From: Thiodiazotropha sp040506975
GTDB taxonomy: Bacteria > Pseudomonadota > Gammaproteobacteria > Chromatiales > Chromatiaceae
Length of the DNA stretch: 64,000 nt
Reading direction: 5' to 3'
Assembly: GCA_965211775.1 (NCBI GenBank)
Contig: OZ242974.1
Coordinates: 2,852,001-2,916,000, forward strand
Shown: in pieces, positions 17,143 to 24,462 of the stretch
Layout of the letters: the number at the start of each line of letters is the position of its first letter
Numbering within the stretch: position 1 is the stretch's first letter
Notes under the pieces: model-generated
Told to the model about the DNA's origin: nothing
Databases searched by the model: none
Seen by the model: the letters and a program-made list of their open reading frames with translations, nothing else
Translations under genes and position numbers: made by a program

Positions 17143-17865
17143 TCAATCTGATTGCTGGTGCTGATCACAGATTTCCCTTGCCATAACCAATAGATGCTCC
17201 AAATACCGAAGACGCTTTTCTGACAGCTCAACCTTGTCTTTCAGCTCCGAGTCATGTTCACCACCATCGATGATATGAAAGGTGTCCTCAAAGAAAAAGA
17301 CAAAGAAACTGTCAAGAAAACGAATCTCCCGGTTGGTGTCCATGATCAAATTATCAATGCCGAACAGGTCGATCATTTTTGGGTTATCCGAGTTGCGCCA
17401 GGCTTGAGCCGCTTTGACGAAGCGGGCCAGCTGTATGCGAGCTTTAGGATATCGGCACAATAGCTTCATTGCCTCTTCTTCATTCTGTTGATTTGCGATG
17501 TTGAACCAGATGTTGACTGCTTTCGCCAGGACTAAAACACTCGGCCTGCCGTTGATTTTACTGACCACAAACAGGGCATCCGGGATGATTTCGTCGAGTG
17601 TTTCTTTCAATTGGCGGTAGTGACGAGCTAGCAACCCCGCCTCACTGATTGAGTGGTCGGAAAATGGTCGTTTGATGACAAATTCCGTATAGATCACACC
17701 ATCTTCATTATCATCATTGGGTTCTATTCCCTGCCGCTTATTGCTGCGCCATACCTCACAGTGGCTGCCAATCGTCGATACCAGGGTCGGTCGCAGGCGT
17801 TTTAGGTCGAGACAGGCAATATTCACCGATATCTGGCCGCCATGCTTATTTTCATTGTTCTGCAT
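17143..17865 (-). CDS. Unrecognised protein with kinase-like motifs
   Basis: 240 residues, no signal peptide or membrane helix. I do not recognise a named family. The order of motifs recalls a small protein-kinase or aminoglycoside-phosphotransferase fold. K65 lies in EFVIKRP (like VAIK), with E75 about ten residues on. DLFGIDNLIMD (166-176) resembles a catalytic loop with N172, and D185 in IRFLDSF is in the position of a DFG aspartate. The loop has one extra residue and lacks the usual HRD/HGD histidine, so activity is doubtful. It follows the histidine-kinase gene convergently (47 bp between stops) and is followed on its own strand by a YheT hydrolase. Function unknown. Confidence 0.6.
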   Translation of the reverse strand: MQNNENKHGGQISVNIACLDLKRLRPTLVSTIGSHCEVWRSNKRQGIEPNDDNEDGVIYTEFVIKRPFSDHSISEAGLLARHYRQLKETLDEIIPDALFVVSKINGRPSVLVLAKAVNIWFNIANQQNEEEAMKLLCRYPKARIQLARFVKAAQAWRNSDNPKMIDLFGIDNLIMDTNREIRFLDSFFVFFFEDTFHIIDGGEHDSELKDKVELSEKRLRYLEHLLVMAREICDQHQQSD

Positions 17866-17952
17866 CTGGTTGGTACCTTCAACTCAGGGACAGTAAAGGG
17901 AGAAAGGCTGCAGTTATCGGGCGAAATGCCTCACAGCACTTTGTAGATTGCG

Positions 17953-18918
17953 TCAATCTTGGGCGAACACCTGTTTCAGGAATGCTGGAATACGATGATC
18001 CAGCCAGTAGACAGGCCGCCCGGGAAGGGTGCCCTGAACAAATCCCACATGACCACCTCTATCTGAAAGTTCTAGTGAAACACCCGGACCGAGATCTTGC
18101 AAGCCTGGCACATCCTTCGGATGCATGAATGGGTCATCCCGTGCGTGTAAGATGAGAGTGGGTGTTGTGATGTGTTTCAGGAATTGTGCACAACTGCAAC
18201 GGTGGTAGTAATCAGCGGCATCGACAAATCCATTCTGTATGGCGGTGATTCGATCATCAAAATCATAAATTGTGCGAATAGTATCGATACCCTCCACAAC
18301 GGAATATGATATGGAACGACACTTTTGTATATAGGATTTCAACAGCTTCCGTAAAAGATGGCGGTTGTATACTTGTGAAAAACCCTGCTCGAGACGTGTT
18401 ACAGCACTTTCCAGATCAAAGGGAACTGACACGGCAACGGCCGCCTTTAAAGCTGAATCATGAGCTGATTCACCGAGATATTTGAGTAACAGATTGCCGC
18501 CAAGCGATATGCCGATGATAGCCTGTGGTACGTCTCCTTTGATGCGCAGATACTCGATTATTTCAACCAGATCTTCCGTAGCCCCGGAGTGATAACTGCG
18601 TTGCAGTCGGTTTGGTACGCCGCTGCAACCTCTCAAATGCATGAACAGGCACCTGAAGCCGGTATTGCTTAAGGCTGAGATCAGTGTGGTCGCATAATGT
18701 GAGTCGAGAGAGCCTTCAAGTCCGTGTATCAACAAAACCAAGGGACCTTCAGATTCATGCCAGGTCAGGTCGATAAAATCCCCATCACGCAGTTCGACCC
18801 GCTCCCAGTGAAGATCGAGGAGTGGACGGTGTCTGAAAAGACTGGGCCAAATAGTCTGTAGATGAGGAGAAGGTAGCCACCAGGCCGGTTTGAATTCACT
18901 TCTGATCAGTTGTTCCAT
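17953..18918 (-). CDS. YheT-family alpha/beta hydrolase
   Basis: 321 residues from the ATG at 18918. A TTG at 18984 would add 22 residues and overlap the preceding stop; the shorter form fits the family N terminus (FKPAWWLPSPHLQTIWP). Predicted triad: Ser in GISLGGN, Asp in HARDDPF and His in DRGGHVGFV. The oxyanion region is LLIHGLEGS. YheT proteins (COG0429) are probably cytosolic esterases/lipases of unknown substrate. Downstream of the LON-domain gene and probably in one operon with it. Confidence 0.88.
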   Translation of the reverse strand: MEQLIRSEFKPAWWLPSPHLQTIWPSLFRHRPLLDLHWERVELRDGDFIDLTWHESEGPLVLLIHGLEGSLDSHYATTLISALSNTGFRCLFMHLRGCSGVPNRLQRSYHSGATEDLVEIIEYLRIKGDVPQAIIGISLGGNLLLKYLGESAHDSALKAAVAVSVPFDLESAVTRLEQGFSQVYNRHLLRKLLKSYIQKCRSISYSVVEGIDTIRTIYDFDDRITAIQNGFVDAADYYHRCSCAQFLKHITTPTLILHARDDPFMHPKDVPGLQDLGPGVSLELSDRGGHVGFVQGTLPGRPVYWLDHRIPAFLKQVFAQD

Positions 18919-18980
18919 CTGCTTTTTTGTTGGTAGCCGAGAGTGAATACTATACTTGAAAGCTGGCAAATGGACCGGGT

Positions 18981-19634
18981 TCAATGGGTCAAATGACCGG
19001 TGTTATTGCTGCTCGCCATCTCCAATTTCGTCATCAGCAGCAGAAAACGTTCATCAAATGAGACTGCATCAAGGATGGACTGTTTGTCTTCACGAGATAA
19101 AGGCAGAGCCGTGGTCAAGACATTTACAAGCTGTGGTGTCGTCAGTTTCTTGAGCTGATCGGTGTCTGTCTCAAGGGCGTTGTAGGACAGGTATCGGTCC
19201 AGACTGGAATAGATGCTGTTTCGTTTCTCTTCCGTGGTCCTCAGATTGAATTCATAATCGGATTCGAATCGCTCCCAATTGGGTTTAATCAGTCGATAAC
19301 CCCTATCCGACGGCAACTCAGCCTGTATATCGAAGCGACAGACACCTGTGATTATGATTTCGATGCGTCCATCGAGGGTCTCATTGTAGAAAGAGATTCG
19401 AGCTGCACATCCTGTGGTGTGTAGTTGGTGTATTGCCGAGTGTTCACTGTCATCGGGCTGTATCATACCGATCAAATGATGGCTGCCCAGTACATCCTGC
19501 ACCATGTTCAGGTACCGGGGTTCGAAGATATTGAGTGGTAGTTGTGCCCCAGGCATGACAACTGCCCCGCTAAGTGGAAAGATAGGGAGCATCGACGGTA
19601 ACTGCAGATAGTCGGGGATAAATGGATTTTGCAT
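18981..19634 (-). CDS. LON substrate-binding domain protein
   Basis: 217 residues from the ATG at 19634, which has a strong AGGAGG site eight bases before it; the longer frame from 19670 lacks one. The N-terminal half matches the LON N-domain (LPIFPLSGAVVMPGAQLPLNIFEPRY, given here as two joined motifs). No AAA+ or protease domain follows, so this is a stand-alone LON domain of the kind found in many proteobacteria, with unknown cellular role. It directly precedes the YheT gene. Confidence 0.88.
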   Translation of the reverse strand: MQNPFIPDYLQLPSMLPIFPLSGAVVMPGAQLPLNIFEPRYLNMVQDVLGSHHLIGMIQPDDSEHSAIHQLHTTGCAARISFYNETLDGRIEIIITGVCRFDIQAELPSDRGYRLIKPNWERFESDYEFNLRTTEEKRNSIYSSLDRYLSYNALETDTDQLKKLTTPQLVNVLTTALPLSREDKQSILDAVSFDERFLLLMTKLEMASSNNTGHLTH

Positions 19635-19702
19635 GATTGACCTCCTATAGCCGGTAAGAGTTGCCGTCAATCTGAATTGTTCCGTATCTTTCCCCGCTCG
19701 TC

Positions 19703-19867
19703 AGGGCCTGATATTAATCCAGTCGGCTCTGATATGCCTATTCTTCTGCCCGGCAAGGCGGTATTTGGACAATTTATCTTGAGCTGCAAGAGAATGATAA
19801 CACCAGTGGACAGAATAATAGCCCCAGCCCTTTTGGTGCAACAGGGCCTGTTTGAGTAGTACTGACA
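19703..19867. repeat. Degenerate copy of the GGGCCTGTTAACAC palindromic element
   Basis: Shares AGGGCCTG...TTAATCCAGTCGGC at the left, the internal GAATGATAAC and AATAGCCCCAGCCCTT, and ACAGGGCC at the right with the complete 177-bp element at 43370-43546. The right terminal repeat is decayed. Located between the LON-domain gene and the aldolase gene. Confidence 0.7.
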
Positions 19868-20098
19868 TACATCAGGATCAGGGTTGATCAGAAACTGATA
19901 TCAATTCACTTACATAACCGTGTCATGATTCTATAATTTCAATAGGAGAAGCTGTCCCTATACTTAGTCAGATAGTATCAATATCCATATGTCCATCGGG
20001 TGACAACCGGACCGTGAAGACCAGGCACGGACAATGAGGTTGATCAGTAGAGTGGTATGTCCAGGTAATTCCTTTTGGGTAAACACAAGGAGAGACAG

Positions 20099-21196
20099 AT
20101 GAGTTATATCGAATCCCTGCTCGGTAATGAGGCTGAAAGCTTGCTGGCCCACAGCTGCGAGACTATTGATAAAAAGATGCTGCAACTACCTGGTCATGAT
20201 TACGTCGATAGGGTGTTGAGCCAAAAAGATCTCAAGCCGGGTGTGCTGCGCGCAATGCAGACATTGATCGGTACAGGACGTCTGAGCGGTAGCGGTTATC
20301 TCTCCGTATTACCGGTAGACCAGGGTGTGGAACACTCGGGGGGAGCATCTTTCGCCGCCAATCCAATCTATTTCGACCCTGCCAATATAGTTGAACTCGC
20401 CATCGAGGGCGGGTGCAATGCGGTAGCTTCCACCCTGGGTGTACTGGGTTCGGTGGCTCGTCGGTATGCCCACAAGATCCCCTTTTTGGTCAAAATCAAC
20501 CACAATGAAATACTCAGTTATCCCAATTTTTACGACCAAACCCTGTTTGCATCGGTGGAGCAGGCCTTTGATATGGGAGCGGTTGCCATAGGTGCGACTG
20601 TCTATTATGGGTCTGAGGAATCAAGGCGGCAGATTCAGGAGATCTCGGAAGCCTTCCAACATGCCCATGAGTTGGGCATGGTTACCGTGTTATGGGCCTA
20701 CCTGCGAAACAGTTCTTTTAAAGTGGATGGTGTCGACTACCATACAGCTGCGGATCTGACAGGTCAGGCCAATCATCTAGCAGCGACGATTGAGGCAGAT
20801 ATCGTTAAACAGAAACAAGCGGTGGGAAATGGAGGCTATAAAGCAATCAAATTTGGCAAAACAGACAAAAAAGTCTATACAGAACTCACCACCGAGCACC
20901 CAATTGATCTGGTGCGCTACCAGGTGGCCAACTGTTATATGGGTAGGGCCGGGCTTATCAACTCTGGTGGCGCCTCTTCCGGGGAGGGCGATTTGGCACA
21001 GGCGGTGCGAACCGCCGTCATCAACAAACGAGCAGGCGGTATGGGTATGATCTCCGGACGCAAAGCATTTCAACGGCCTATGGCGGAGGGTGTTGATCTG
21101 CTTCATGCGATTCAGGATGTCTATCTCAGCGATCAAGTTACAATTGCACGAAAAATCAAGGGGTTATGGGATTTTGTCTTTTGTTCGGAACGGTAG
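20099..21196 (+). CDS. Class I fructose-bisphosphate aldolase (DhnA/FbaB type)
   Basis: 365 residues from the ATG at 20099, which follows CAAGGAGAGACAG. Interconverts fructose 1,6-bisphosphate with dihydroxyacetone phosphate and glyceraldehyde 3-phosphate through a Schiff-base lysine, probably that in YKAIKFGKTDKK. Other conserved parts are LPVDQGVEHS, the phosphate-binding INSGGASSGEGD and GGMGMISGRKAFQRP. It works in glycolysis, gluconeogenesis and, in autotrophs, the Calvin cycle. The longer frame from 20075 is not needed. Upstream carries a decayed mobile element. Confidence 0.95.
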   Translation: MSYIESLLGNEAESLLAHSCETIDKKMLQLPGHDYVDRVLSQKDLKPGVLRAMQTLIGTGRLSGSGYLSVLPVDQGVEHSGGASFAANPIYFDPANIVELAIEGGCNAVASTLGVLGSVARRYAHKIPFLVKINHNEILSYPNFYDQTLFASVEQAFDMGAVAIGATVYYGSEESRRQIQEISEAFQHAHELGMVTVLWAYLRNSSFKVDGVDYHTAADLTGQANHLAATIEADIVKQKQAVGNGGYKAIKFGKTDKKVYTELTTEHPIDLVRYQVANCYMGRAGLINSGGASSGEGDLAQAVRTAVINKRAGGMGMISGRKAFQRPMAEGVDLLHAIQDVYLSDQVTIARKIKGLWDFVFCSER

Positions 21197-21227
21197 TGCT
21201 GATATTGGATCGGGCTATTTGGGTAAT

Positions 21228-21635
21228 ATGATGTGGGTATTTATCAAAGGGATTTCTGAAGAGGTTTCGGTCAAGCAACTGCATAAGTTGGTAACTCGCC
21301 AACTCAGCCCACTCTGGTCTATCATGCCAATCCGAGGGGTGAGGGTGGAAGAGAGTAAAATCCTAAAGATCATGCACACCAAGTCCAGTGTCTGGGAATA
21401 CTATGGACTTGTCTGTATCAAGCCCTCACGACAAGTTCATGCGGTAATAGGCAGGCTGAACACCATAAAAATCAATGGAATGAGATTGCAAGCTCATCCC
21501 TATATCAGACGACGTAAGAGCAGGGATCGACGTCAGCGACTGGTCGAGGGAACAGAAAAATATCCGGGAGACCGTAGGCGTAGAGACCGCTGGCGTGGAA
21601 ACCTGGTGAGTCAGGTCAGCGATCCCATGGGTTGA
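21228..21635 (+). CDS. RRM-like RNA-binding protein
   Basis: 135 residues from the ATG at 21228 (a second ATG follows at once), 31 bp after the aldolase stop. The first 90 residues have the beta-alpha-beta pattern of an RNA-recognition motif: WVFIKGISEEVSVKQLHKLV as RNP2-like strand and helix, and EYYGLVCIKP as a weak RNP1. A strongly basic tail follows (RRRKSRDRRQR, then DRRRRDRW), consistent with nucleic-acid binding. The assignment is by pattern only and no partner is known. Confidence 0.62.
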   Translation: MMWVFIKGISEEVSVKQLHKLVTRQLSPLWSIMPIRGVRVEESKILKIMHTKSSVWEYYGLVCIKPSRQVHAVIGRLNTIKINGMRLQAHPYIRRRKSRDRRQRLVEGTEKYPGDRRRRDRWRGNLVSQVSDPMG

Positions 21636-21776
21636 CTGGCTGAAGTGCGGAGCCCATTTATCGATAATCTGTTAAGGAGACGTGGAAGTTAACACTTTTT
21701 TTAAAATCACAGCTTTCGATAGGGTTTTACTGGCCCTAGAGTGATAGTACCCAAAACCAACTATAGAGAGATAACA

Positions 21777-22181
21777 ATGACAAAGTTAGTCGACATTGAA
21801 GGTATCGGTGATAAGTATGCTGCAAAGTTGACGTCAGCGGGGATCACCAGTCTGGAAAATCTGTTGGAAAAGGGAAGTACCAAAAAAGGCCGCAAGGAGA
21901 TCGAAGACGCAACTTCGATTAGCGGAAAACTGATTTTAAGATGGATCAACATGGCTGATCTATTCAGAATAAAAGGTATCGGTGAGCAATACTCTGACCT
22001 GTTAGAGGCTGCCGGTGTGGATACTGTGCCGGAACTGGCACAGCGTAAAGCGGAAAATCTGCAGAAGAAGATGGTTGAGGTCAATGAAGCCAAAAACCTT
22101 GTACGTGCCACACCGAGCCTCTCATCGGTTGGAAAGTGGGTGGCGGAAGCCAAACAACTACCCCGCGTGGTCACCTATTGA
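21777..22181 (+). CDS. DUF4332 helix-hairpin-helix protein
   Basis: 134 residues from the ATG at 21777, after AGAGAG. Two tandem helix-hairpin-helix units begin IEGIGDKYAAKLTSAGI and IKGIGEQYSDLLEAAGV, the pattern of the DUF4332 family. Such pairs bind DNA backbone without sequence preference in other proteins. No catalytic domain. A single gene ended by an intrinsic terminator; cellular role unknown. Confidence 0.85.
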   Translation: MTKLVDIEGIGDKYAAKLTSAGITSLENLLEKGSTKKGRKEIEDATSISGKLILRWINMADLFRIKGIGEQYSDLLEAAGVDTVPELAQRKAENLQKKMVEVNEAKNLVRATPSLSSVGKWVAEAKQLPRVVTY

Positions 22182-22234
22182 TACCTGGTTTACCGCAAAA
22201 TGGCTTTCCAGGTAGGGAAAGCAGGGCATCTTAC

Positions 22235-22268
22235 GAAAAGGCCACTGTCGTCTGATAGTGGCCTTTTC
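22235..22268. terminator. Intrinsic terminator after DUF4332 gene
   Basis: GAAAAGGCCACT (22235-22246) pairs with AGTGGCCTTTTC (22257-22268) across a 10-nt loop; the U-rich end lies in the right arm (TTTTC), so it can act in both directions. Confidence 0.85.
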
Positions 22269-22381
22269 TACGTGCACTGAAGAAATACGGGACTGATACC
22301 CTTGTTGTGGTACGTTTCTGAATGAGAGCTTATTAGGTAGAATAGACAGAGTTTAGGTAGGAACAAATCGGAGTCTGAAAC

Positions 22382-22639
22382 ATGCCGACCTATGATTACT
22401 ATTGTGACGCTAACGGCGAGAAGGTTGAGGTCTTTCATCCCATGAATGAGTTGATCAGCAATTGGGCTGAATTATGCAGCAAAGCTAACAGGCCTCTAGG
22501 GGATACCGCTGGCAACGAACCGGTGCGGAGGTTGATCAGCAGCGCAGCTGTTATCAGTAGCACAAGCCTCGTTGACAGTGAACCGGCATGCAAAACTGGA
22601 GGTTGCTGTCCAGGCGGCAGTTGTGGATTTAACGAATAA
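22382..22639 (+). CDS. FmdB-like small zinc-ribbon family protein with altered ribbon
   Basis: 85 residues. The start MPTYDYYC is typical of the FmdB/zinc-ribbon family. The usual second half of the ribbon is replaced by NGEKVEVFHPMNELISNW, and only scattered cysteines remain, with a cluster at the C terminus (CKTGGCCPGGSC). It may still bind a metal through that tail. It lies 25 bp upstream of the metallopeptidase gene and may be co-transcribed with it. Function unknown. Confidence 0.7.
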   Translation: MPTYDYYCDANGEKVEVFHPMNELISNWAELCSKANRPLGDTAGNEPVRRLISSAAVISSTSLVDSEPACKTGGCCPGGSCGFNE

Positions 22640-22664
22640 TATGAGCAGAACCTAATCAAGGGAG

Positions 22665-23348
22665 ATGGTCTATTTTCTATTGCTGGGGATACTGCTGCTG
22701 TTGATACTGGGGCCACAGTTGTGGGTGCAGCATGTAATGACGAAATACAATCGTCACCAAGAAGAAAACTTCCCCGGCAATGGTGCGGAACTGGCCAGGC
22801 ATCTGCTGGATCGCTATGGACTGAATAAGGTTCAGGTAGAAAAAGCCGAATCCGGTGATCATTATGATCCCAGGGATAAAGCGGTTCGATTGTCAAGAGA
22901 CAAACTGGAGGGGAGAACCCTTACGGCCATTACAATTGCAGCCCATGAGGTCGGACATGCATTGCAGGATGCGGCGGGGGAATCGCTCTTTCAGTGGCGT
23001 AGCCGACTCGGATCGATTGCTGTAGGGGCACAGCGGCTTGGTTCATTCTTACTTTTCGTGTCGCCGATTCTCTCCATTGTCACGCGTGCACCTTCGGCAG
23101 GTCTGTTGAGCGCAACGGCGGCTTTTCTTGTGATGGGCTCAAATGTGATCCTGCAATTGGCGACTTTGCCTGTTGAGCTTGATGCCAGTTTTAAAAAGGC
23201 TTTGCCGCTGCTCAAGAGCGGATACTTGGAGCCGGAGCAGTATCGTGGGGCAGAAAAAATCTTAAGGGCTGCAGCATTCACCTACCTATCTGCCTCGTTG
23301 GCCGGCTTACTCAATTTCTGGCAATGGATACGCGTGTTAAAAAGATAG
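22665..23348 (+). CDS. YugP-type membrane zinc metallopeptidase
   Basis: 227 residues of the neutral zinc metallopeptidase family (DUF2268-independent, YugP/PF04298 group). An N-terminal membrane helix (FLLLGILLLLILGPQLW), zinc motif HEVGH at residues 94-98, GDHYDPRDKAVRLS before it, two hydrophobic helices (about 120-170) and ELDASFKKALPLL with a likely third ligand. A membrane protease of unknown substrate. It ends 85 bp before an insertion sequence. Confidence 0.88.
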   Translation: MVYFLLLGILLLLILGPQLWVQHVMTKYNRHQEENFPGNGAELARHLLDRYGLNKVQVEKAESGDHYDPRDKAVRLSRDKLEGRTLTAITIAAHEVGHALQDAAGESLFQWRSRLGSIAVGAQRLGSFLLFVSPILSIVTRAPSAGLLSATAAFLVMGSNVILQLATLPVELDASFKKALPLLKSGYLEPEQYRGAEKILRAAAFTYLSASLAGLLNFWQWIRVLKR

Positions 23349-23433
23349 GGGTATAAAAACCCTATATCAGCAATATCTTCTGTAGCCAATGATGATTGCT
23401 CGGGGATGGAACGGGAATATTGACATAGTAGAA

Positions 23434-24462
23434 CCTGATTACCCCTGAGGCTCAGCTATTGAGCCTGTGGTGCAAGCATAATGGAACCTACTGAATAAAA
23501 GAGGATTTCATCATGCCGAGAAATACCATTCAATTTCAAAAAGGCCTTGGTCTGCACGATTTTCTGGAACAATATGGGACCGAGGATCAGTGTCGACAGG
23601 CATTGTATGATTTGCGCTGGCCGACGGGCTATGTCTGCCCTGAGTGCGGCAACACAACAGGCTGTGAACTCAAAAAGCGTCAGATATATCAATGTCACAA
23701 GTGCCATCATCAGACTTCCCTGACCGCCGGCAGCATCTTCCATGGCACCAAGCTGCCGCTGAGAACGTGGTTTCTTGCGATCTATCTGTTGACCCAACGC
23801 AAGAAAAGTATCTCGGCGCTGCAACTTTCCCGCGAAATCGGGGTGAACTACAATCCGGCCTGGCGACTCAAGCATAAGTTGATGCAGGTGATGATGGAAC
23901 GTGAGCGTGGAAAAAAACTGGCCGGTCGCATCGAATTGGATGATGCTTATCTCGGAGGCGAGCAAGCCGGTAAGCGTGGTCGTGGGTCGCGCAACAAAAT
24001 CCCTTTCGTAGCTGCTGTTGAGACGACGCGGGACGGCAGGCCCATGAAAATTCAACTGCGTCGTGTAAGGGGCTTCCGCAAACGTGAAATCGCCCGCTAC
24101 GCCCGCTCCTGCTTGATGCCTGGCAGCGAAGTCTTTACCGATGGGCTTTGGTGCTTTAGTGGCGTGACAACCGCTGATTGCCATCATAACCCCATGGTGA
24201 CGGGTGGTGGGCGCCAAAGTGTCCAGTATTCGTGCTTCAAATGGGTAACCACGATGTTGGGTAATGTCAAAAACAGTCTGTTGGGTACTTTTCATGCGAT
24301 TCGAGATAAACATGTGTCGCGTTATCTTGCTGAGTTCGAATATCGGTTTAACCGCCGTTTCGATTTACCCGCCATGATTGAACGATTGCTTTTTGCCGCT
24401 CTTCGCACTCCACCTATGCCATATCGCCTCTTGAGAATGGCTGAGGTTTAGGGGTAATCAGG
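23434..24462 (+). mobile_element. IS1595-type (ISXO2-like) insertion sequence, copy 1
   Basis: 1,029 bp bounded by CCTGATTACC...GGTAATCAGG inverted ends and carrying one transposase gene. The flanking 8-mers, TAGTAGAA (23426-23433) and TAATAATT (24463-24470), do not match, so there is no target duplication. Same length as copy 2, in inverse orientation 2.4 kb away, and differing from it at a few bases including the terminal repeats. Its right end supplies the stop codon of the truncated gene at 24448. Confidence 0.9.
23513..24451 (+). CDS. IS1595-family transposase
   Basis: 312 residues. An N-terminal zinc ribbon (CPECGNTTGC ... CHKCHHQTS) is followed by a helix-turn-helix-like region and the ISXO2-like catalytic domain. 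Its acidic motif is ELDDAYLGGE and it ends with FHAIRDKHVSRYLAEFEYRFNRR. Full length and undamaged. Differs from copy 2 at least at P for T in NYNPAWRLKH and T for N in FKWVTTMLGN. The 285-residue frame on the opposite strand is a shadow. Confidence 0.95.
   Translation: MPRNTIQFQKGLGLHDFLEQYGTEDQCRQALYDLRWPTGYVCPECGNTTGCELKKRQIYQCHKCHHQTSLTAGSIFHGTKLPLRTWFLAIYLLTQRKKSISALQLSREIGVNYNPAWRLKHKLMQVMMERERGKKLAGRIELDDAYLGGEQAGKRGRGSRNKIPFVAAVETTRDGRPMKIQLRRVRGFRKREIARYARSCLMPGSEVFTDGLWCFSGVTTADCHHNPMVTGGGRQSVQYSCFKWVTTMLGNVKNSLLGTFHAIRDKHVSRYLAEFEYRFNRRFDLPAMIERLLFAALRTPPMPYRLLRMAEV

Noticed and set aside
23456..24313. 285-codon open frame antisense to the IS1595 transposase (also at 26998-27855)
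   Set aside because: A shadow of a conserved transposase in both copies; no protein-family features.
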